NCBI GenBank assembly: GCA_947447385.1
Contig: CANFKN010000043.1
Coordinates: forward strand, 1-8,743
DNA: 8,743 bases
Source: Microbacteriaceae bacterium
GTDB lineage: Bacteria > Actinomycetota > Actinomycetes > Actinomycetales > Microbacteriaceae
Reading direction: 5' to 3'
The position numbers and the translations under genes were made by a program. This document shows positions 6,207 to 8,743 of the stretch, one piece after another. The notes under the pieces were generated by a model. The model did not search any database. It was not told where the DNA came from and saw only the letters and a program-made list of their open reading frames with translations. The stretch's first letter is position 1; every line of letters starts with the position of its first letter.

Positions 6207-6234
6207 CAGTGGCGTCAAGGCTAAACTTGACCCT

Positions 6235-7485
6235 GTGAAGATTCTGGTTTTAGGTGCGGGCGCCCGCGAACACGCAATTGTCAAAGCACTGATTCGCACC
6301 GGCACTCCGGCTGAAAAAATCGTGGTTGCCCCTGGCAACGCGGGCATCGCCGGCGACGTTCGCTGCGTTGCGATTGACCCAAACAGCCCCCTCGAAACCA
6401 CCAAGTTTGCGCTCGAACACCAAATTGAGCTCGTGATCGTGGGCCCTGAGGCTCCGCTCGTCGCTGGCGTGAGCGATGCTCTGCGCCGCGAAGGCATTGC
6501 AGTGTTTGGCCCAAGCCAACTCGCCGCTCAGCTTGAAGGCAGCAAGTCTTTTGCTAAAGAAGTCATGGCCGCTGCCGATGTGCCAACCGGCATGGCCCGC
6601 GAATGCACGACTATTGCCGAGGTTGAATCGGCTCTCGACGACTTTGGCACCCCTTATGTTGTGAAGGCCGATGGCCTCGCAGCTGGCAAAGGCGTGATCG
6701 TCACCAGCGACCGCAAAGCAGCTATCGCTCACGCCGAGAAGTTCATCGACGGGGGCATTCTGGTTGAAGAATTTTTGGCCGGTGAAGAAGTCAGCCTTTT
6801 CTTTTTGAGTGACGGCGTCAACGTAATGCCGCTCACCCCAGCCCAAGATTTCAAGCGCGCCTATGACAACGACCAGGGGCCAAACACTGGCGGCATGGGT
6901 GCCTATAGCCCGCTGCCTTGGTTGCCTGCCGGTTTCGTTGAAGAAGTTCAGCGAACCGTCGCCGAACCAACCGTCGGCGAACTTTCGCGCCTCGGCTCGC
7001 CATTCATCGGCTTGCTCTATTGCGGCCTGATTGTGACTGAACGGGGCATTCGAGTAATCGAGTTCAACGCACGCTTCGGCGACCCAGAAACTCAGGTTGT
7101 GCTTCGTCGCCTAACCACTCCGCTCGCAGGTCTGCTCTATGCAGCCGCACTTGGCAACCTCGAAACCGCACCAGAACCGCAGTTCACCAAAGAGGTTGCG
7201 ATCACTGTGGTTCTTGCCAGCGAGGGTTACCCAGACACCGCGGCTCCAAACCGCCCGATTCACGGCCTGCACCACGCAGCCAAAGTTGAAGGCGTCGAAA
7301 TCTGCCACGCAGCCACCGCTCAAGGCAAAGAACACCTGATGGCAACCGGTGGGCGCGTGCTCTCTGTTGTTGCTGTCGGCCACGACTTTGCCCAGGCCCG
7401 CCACCGCGCCTACGAAGCCATCGAACACATCAAGCTCGAAGGCAGCCACTATCGCAAAGACATCGCCAAGAAGGTTGCCCACTAA
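6235..7485 (+). CDS. purD: Phosphoribosylamine--glycine ligase (GAR synthetase)
   Basis: PurD is the ATP-grasp enzyme that joins glycine to phosphoribosylamine, the unstable product of PurF, to make GAR. At 416 residues it has the normal length for a monofunctional PurD. Landmarks are the N-terminal MKILVLGAGAREHA (1-14), VGPEAPL (69-75), the ATP-binding segment VVKADGLAAGKGV (142-154), GPNTGGMGAYSP (215-226), the signature EFNARFGDPETQ (276-287) and a C-terminal domain ending GSHYRKDIA. The start is GTG at 6235 because GAGAREHA must sit near the N-terminus. The frame stays open further left into the kinase gene, but that part only translates another frame of the kinase. No good Shine-Dalgarno is present; TAAACT (6222-6227) could be a -10 for a leaderless transcript, or the gene may be read through from the kinase 28 bp upstream. 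The stop overlaps purC by one base. Confidence 0.97.
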   Translation: MKILVLGAGAREHAIVKALIRTGTPAEKIVVAPGNAGIAGDVRCVAIDPNSPLETTKFALEHQIELVIVGPEAPLVAGVSDALRREGIAVFGPSQLAAQLEGSKSFAKEVMAAADVPTGMARECTTIAEVESALDDFGTPYVVKADGLAAGKGVIVTSDRKAAIAHAEKFIDGGILVEEFLAGEEVSLFFLSDGVNVMPLTPAQDFKRAYDNDQGPNTGGMGAYSPLPWLPAGFVEEVQRTVAEPTVGELSRLGSPFIGLLYCGLIVTERGIRVIEFNARFGDPETQVVLRRLTTPLAGLLYAAALGNLETAPEPQFTKEVAITVVLASEGYPDTAAPNRPIHGLHHAAKVEGVEICHAATAQGKEHLMATGGRVLSVVAVGHDFAQARHRAYEAIEHIKLEGSHYRKDIAKKVAH

Positions 7486-8354
7486 TGGCAGCTCAGGTCA
7501 TCGCCGGGTGGAACCACGTTTATAGCGGCAAAGTTCGCGACCTCTATGAGTCGGCCGACCCTGCGCTGAGCCACCTAATCTTGGTGGTTGCCAGCGACCG
7601 CGTTAGCGCGTTTGACCACGTGCTCGAACCAGCGATTCCATCAAAAGGCAAATACCTCACCGAACTCACCAACTGGTGGTTCGATCGCCTCGAAGTGCCC
7701 AACCACGTCTCTCACGAAGTGCCTGTGCCAGCCGAAGTTGCTGGTCGTGCCACGGTTGCCAAGAAACTACAGATGTTTCCGGTCGAGTGCGTTGTGCGCG
7801 GCTATATTTCGGGTTCGGGTTGGAAGGATTACCTCACCACCGGCACCATCTGTGGCGTTGCCCTGCCCGAAGGCCTTCAGTTTGGCGGCAAGCTGCCCGA
7901 GCCAATCTTCACCCCAGCCTTCAAAGCCGAGCTCGGCGATCACGACGAGAACATCACCTTCGAGCGTGTGATTGAGCTGATTGGCACCGATAACGCCAAC
8001 GCCCTTCGTGACCTCTCGCTAAAGATTTTCAACCGAGCTTCAGAATTAGCTGAGCAGGCGGGACTAATCTTGGCCGACACCAAGTTTGAATTTGGAGTTG
8101 ACCCAGCTAACGGCGTCATCACCCTAGGAGACGAAGTTTTGACCCCTGACTCAAGCCGATTCTGGTCGAAGGCAGCCTGGCTGCGCGGCGAGCGCAAAGA
8201 GTCGTTTGACAAGCAGATTGTGCGCAACTGGCTGGCAGCCAACTGGAACCCAGAAGGCACCACACCCCCACCAGCCCTACCTGCCGAAATCGTCGAACAG
8301 ACCGCGGCAAAGTATGCCGAGCTGGTTGAGCGTTTAACCACCGAGGTTGCATAA
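7485..8354 (+). CDS. purC: Phosphoribosylaminoimidazole-succinocarboxamide synthase (SAICAR synthetase)
   Basis: PurC condenses CAIR with aspartate, using ATP, to give SAICAR. The 289-residue product is of the longer, yeast- and actinobacterial-like form. Motifs seen are SGKVRDLY (14-21), SDRVSAFD (37-44), PSKGKYLTELTNWWF (52-66), ECVVRGYISGSGWKDY (101-116), ELGDHDENITFE (149-160), LILADTKFEFG (194-204) and DEVLTPDSSRFW (216-227). ATG 7485 overlaps the purD stop as TAATG, implying coupled translation; AAGAAGG lies 10 bases upstream, a longer than ideal spacing. An oddity is F146 in FTPAFKAE, where relatives of this form normally carry Thr (FTPATKAE). The enzyme is otherwise intact, so it is probably active. 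It acts downstream of PurM in the same pathway, with PurK/PurE between them not seen in this window. Confidence 0.97.
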   Translation: MAAQVIAGWNHVYSGKVRDLYESADPALSHLILVVASDRVSAFDHVLEPAIPSKGKYLTELTNWWFDRLEVPNHVSHEVPVPAEVAGRATVAKKLQMFPVECVVRGYISGSGWKDYLTTGTICGVALPEGLQFGGKLPEPIFTPAFKAELGDHDENITFERVIELIGTDNANALRDLSLKIFNRASELAEQAGLILADTKFEFGVDPANGVITLGDEVLTPDSSRFWSKAAWLRGERKESFDKQIVRNWLAANWNPEGTTPPPALPAEIVEQTAAKYAELVERLTTEVA

Positions 8355-8356
8355 CA

Positions 8357-8743
8357 TTGACCAAACTGCGCGATGCCCGCGAAGATGAGATTTTGTCAGC
8401 CACGCTGACACTCATTGCAACCCGCGGCATCGACGCTGTTTCAATGGCTAATGTTGCTGAAGCAACCGGGCTTTCACGCCCAGCGCTTTATCAATACTTT
8501 GCGTCAAAAGAAGATCTCTTGGCCGAACTTGTGATCAACGAGATGGCCGACCTCTCTAACGAGATCGACACCCGTGTGGCACTGTTCGACGAACCCCTTG
8601 AGCAAATTCGCATTTGGGTGCACTATTCACTTGCGCACCTGTCGGGCGCTGAACACAGAGTGATTCGTGAGATCAGCATCGACCGCCTACCGGCCGAAAA
8701 ACGTGGCATGCTTCACGCCATGCACGGCCACTTTATGCTCACC
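8357..8743 (+). CDS. TetR-family transcriptional regulator, 3' end cut off by the window
   Basis: The frame runs open from TTG at 8357 to the window end, giving 129 residues of an expected 180-220. The N-terminal helix-turn-helix is typical of TetR_N: ILSATLTLIATRGIDAVSM, NVAEATGLSRPALYQYFASK and EDLLAEL, covering residues 12-58. What follows is the beginning of the helical ligand-binding domain, which gives no clue to the effector. The start is TTG because no in-frame ATG or GTG lies between the upstream in-frame TGA (8327) and the domain; GAGG at 8343-8346 is a weak ribosome site. The gene begins two bases after the purC stop, so it is probably co-transcribed with purD-purC. No evidence ties it to purine control, where known repressors are of other families. 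The family call is firm. Confidence 0.88.
   Translation, partial: MTKLRDAREDEILSATLTLIATRGIDAVSMANVAEATGLSRPALYQYFASKEDLLAELVINEMADLSNEIDTRVALFDEPLEQIRIWVHYSLAHLSGAEHRVIREISIDRLPAEKRGMLHAMHGHFMLT

Noticed and set aside
6055..6234. Longer purD reading frame starting inside the kinase gene
   Set aside because: The extra 60 residues only translate another frame of the kinase C-terminus and have no PurD character; the GAGAREHA motif must be near the N-terminus, fixing the start at 6235.
6207..6234. Terminator between the kinase and purD
   Set aside because: The 28-base gap has no inverted repeat; the TTTT at 6200-6203 is part of the last kinase codons.
6250..6846. Long open frame (198 codons) on the minus strand opposite purD
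   Set aside because: It mirrors a strongly conserved purD coding region, has no recognisable domain or ribosome site, and open antisense frames are common in biased coding sequence.
1..8743. Mobile element, integrase, tRNA or CRISPR array
   Set aside because: No transposase or integrase motifs, terminal inverted repeats, tRNA-like folds or regularly spaced repeats of CRISPR length were noticed; gene content is core metabolism with uniform codon character.

Overview
The window looks like a chromosomal core region of an actinobacterium. My best guess is a small-genome, moderate-G+C member of the Microbacteriaceae, such as a freshwater 'Luna'-type lineage; this is inferred from protein character and gene order, not a measured placement. 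Supporting signs are a PurF of the Bacillus/actinobacterial iron-sulfur type with a short propeptide, a sterol-carrier-like (SCP_3) gene immediately upstream of purF, frequent GTG/TTG starts, few clear Shine-Dalgarno sites and very short intergenic gaps. No stretch above 300 bases lacks a gene.

Layout, left to right. (1) Positions 1-393 (+) hold the 3' part of a DUF779 gene cut by the window edge. It converges on (2) a minus-strand block read right to left: an SCP_3-family protein (3858-3484), a small two-helix membrane protein of unknown function (3469-3146), purF (3115-1535) and purM (1542-436). Gaps are 14 bp, 30 bp and an 8-bp overlap, so this looks like one operon. (3) Divergent from it is a plus-strand block: an OmpR-type response regulator (3923-4636), its membrane histidine kinase (4695-6206), purD (6235-7485), purC (7485-8354, sharing one base with purD) and the start of a TetR-family regulator (8357 to the window end).

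Four enzymes of de novo purine synthesis are present: PurF (step 1), PurD (step 2), PurM (AIR formation) and PurC (SAICAR formation). PurN, PurL/Q/S, PurK/E, PurB and PurH must lie elsewhere. The two pur pairs sit on opposite sides of a two-component system, and the short divergent region 3859-3922 probably drives both arms.

The most interesting non-coding signals are around the two-component genes. A 10-mer, CTTCAGCAAA, occurs both in the divergent promoter region (3884-3893) and in the regulator-kinase gap (4667-4676). That gap also holds four RGCAAA units spaced 9-10 bp apart, as expected for tandem OmpR-type sites, and a perfect 6+1+6 palindrome overlaps the kinase start codon. In the divergent region a possible -10 element is usable in both directions, and the 10-mer overlaps the possible -35 of the purF operon. 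This suggests, without proving, an autoregulated two-component system that could also affect the purF-purM operon. I found no mobile element, CRISPR array, RNA gene or clearly novel system; most of the window is ordinary core metabolism.
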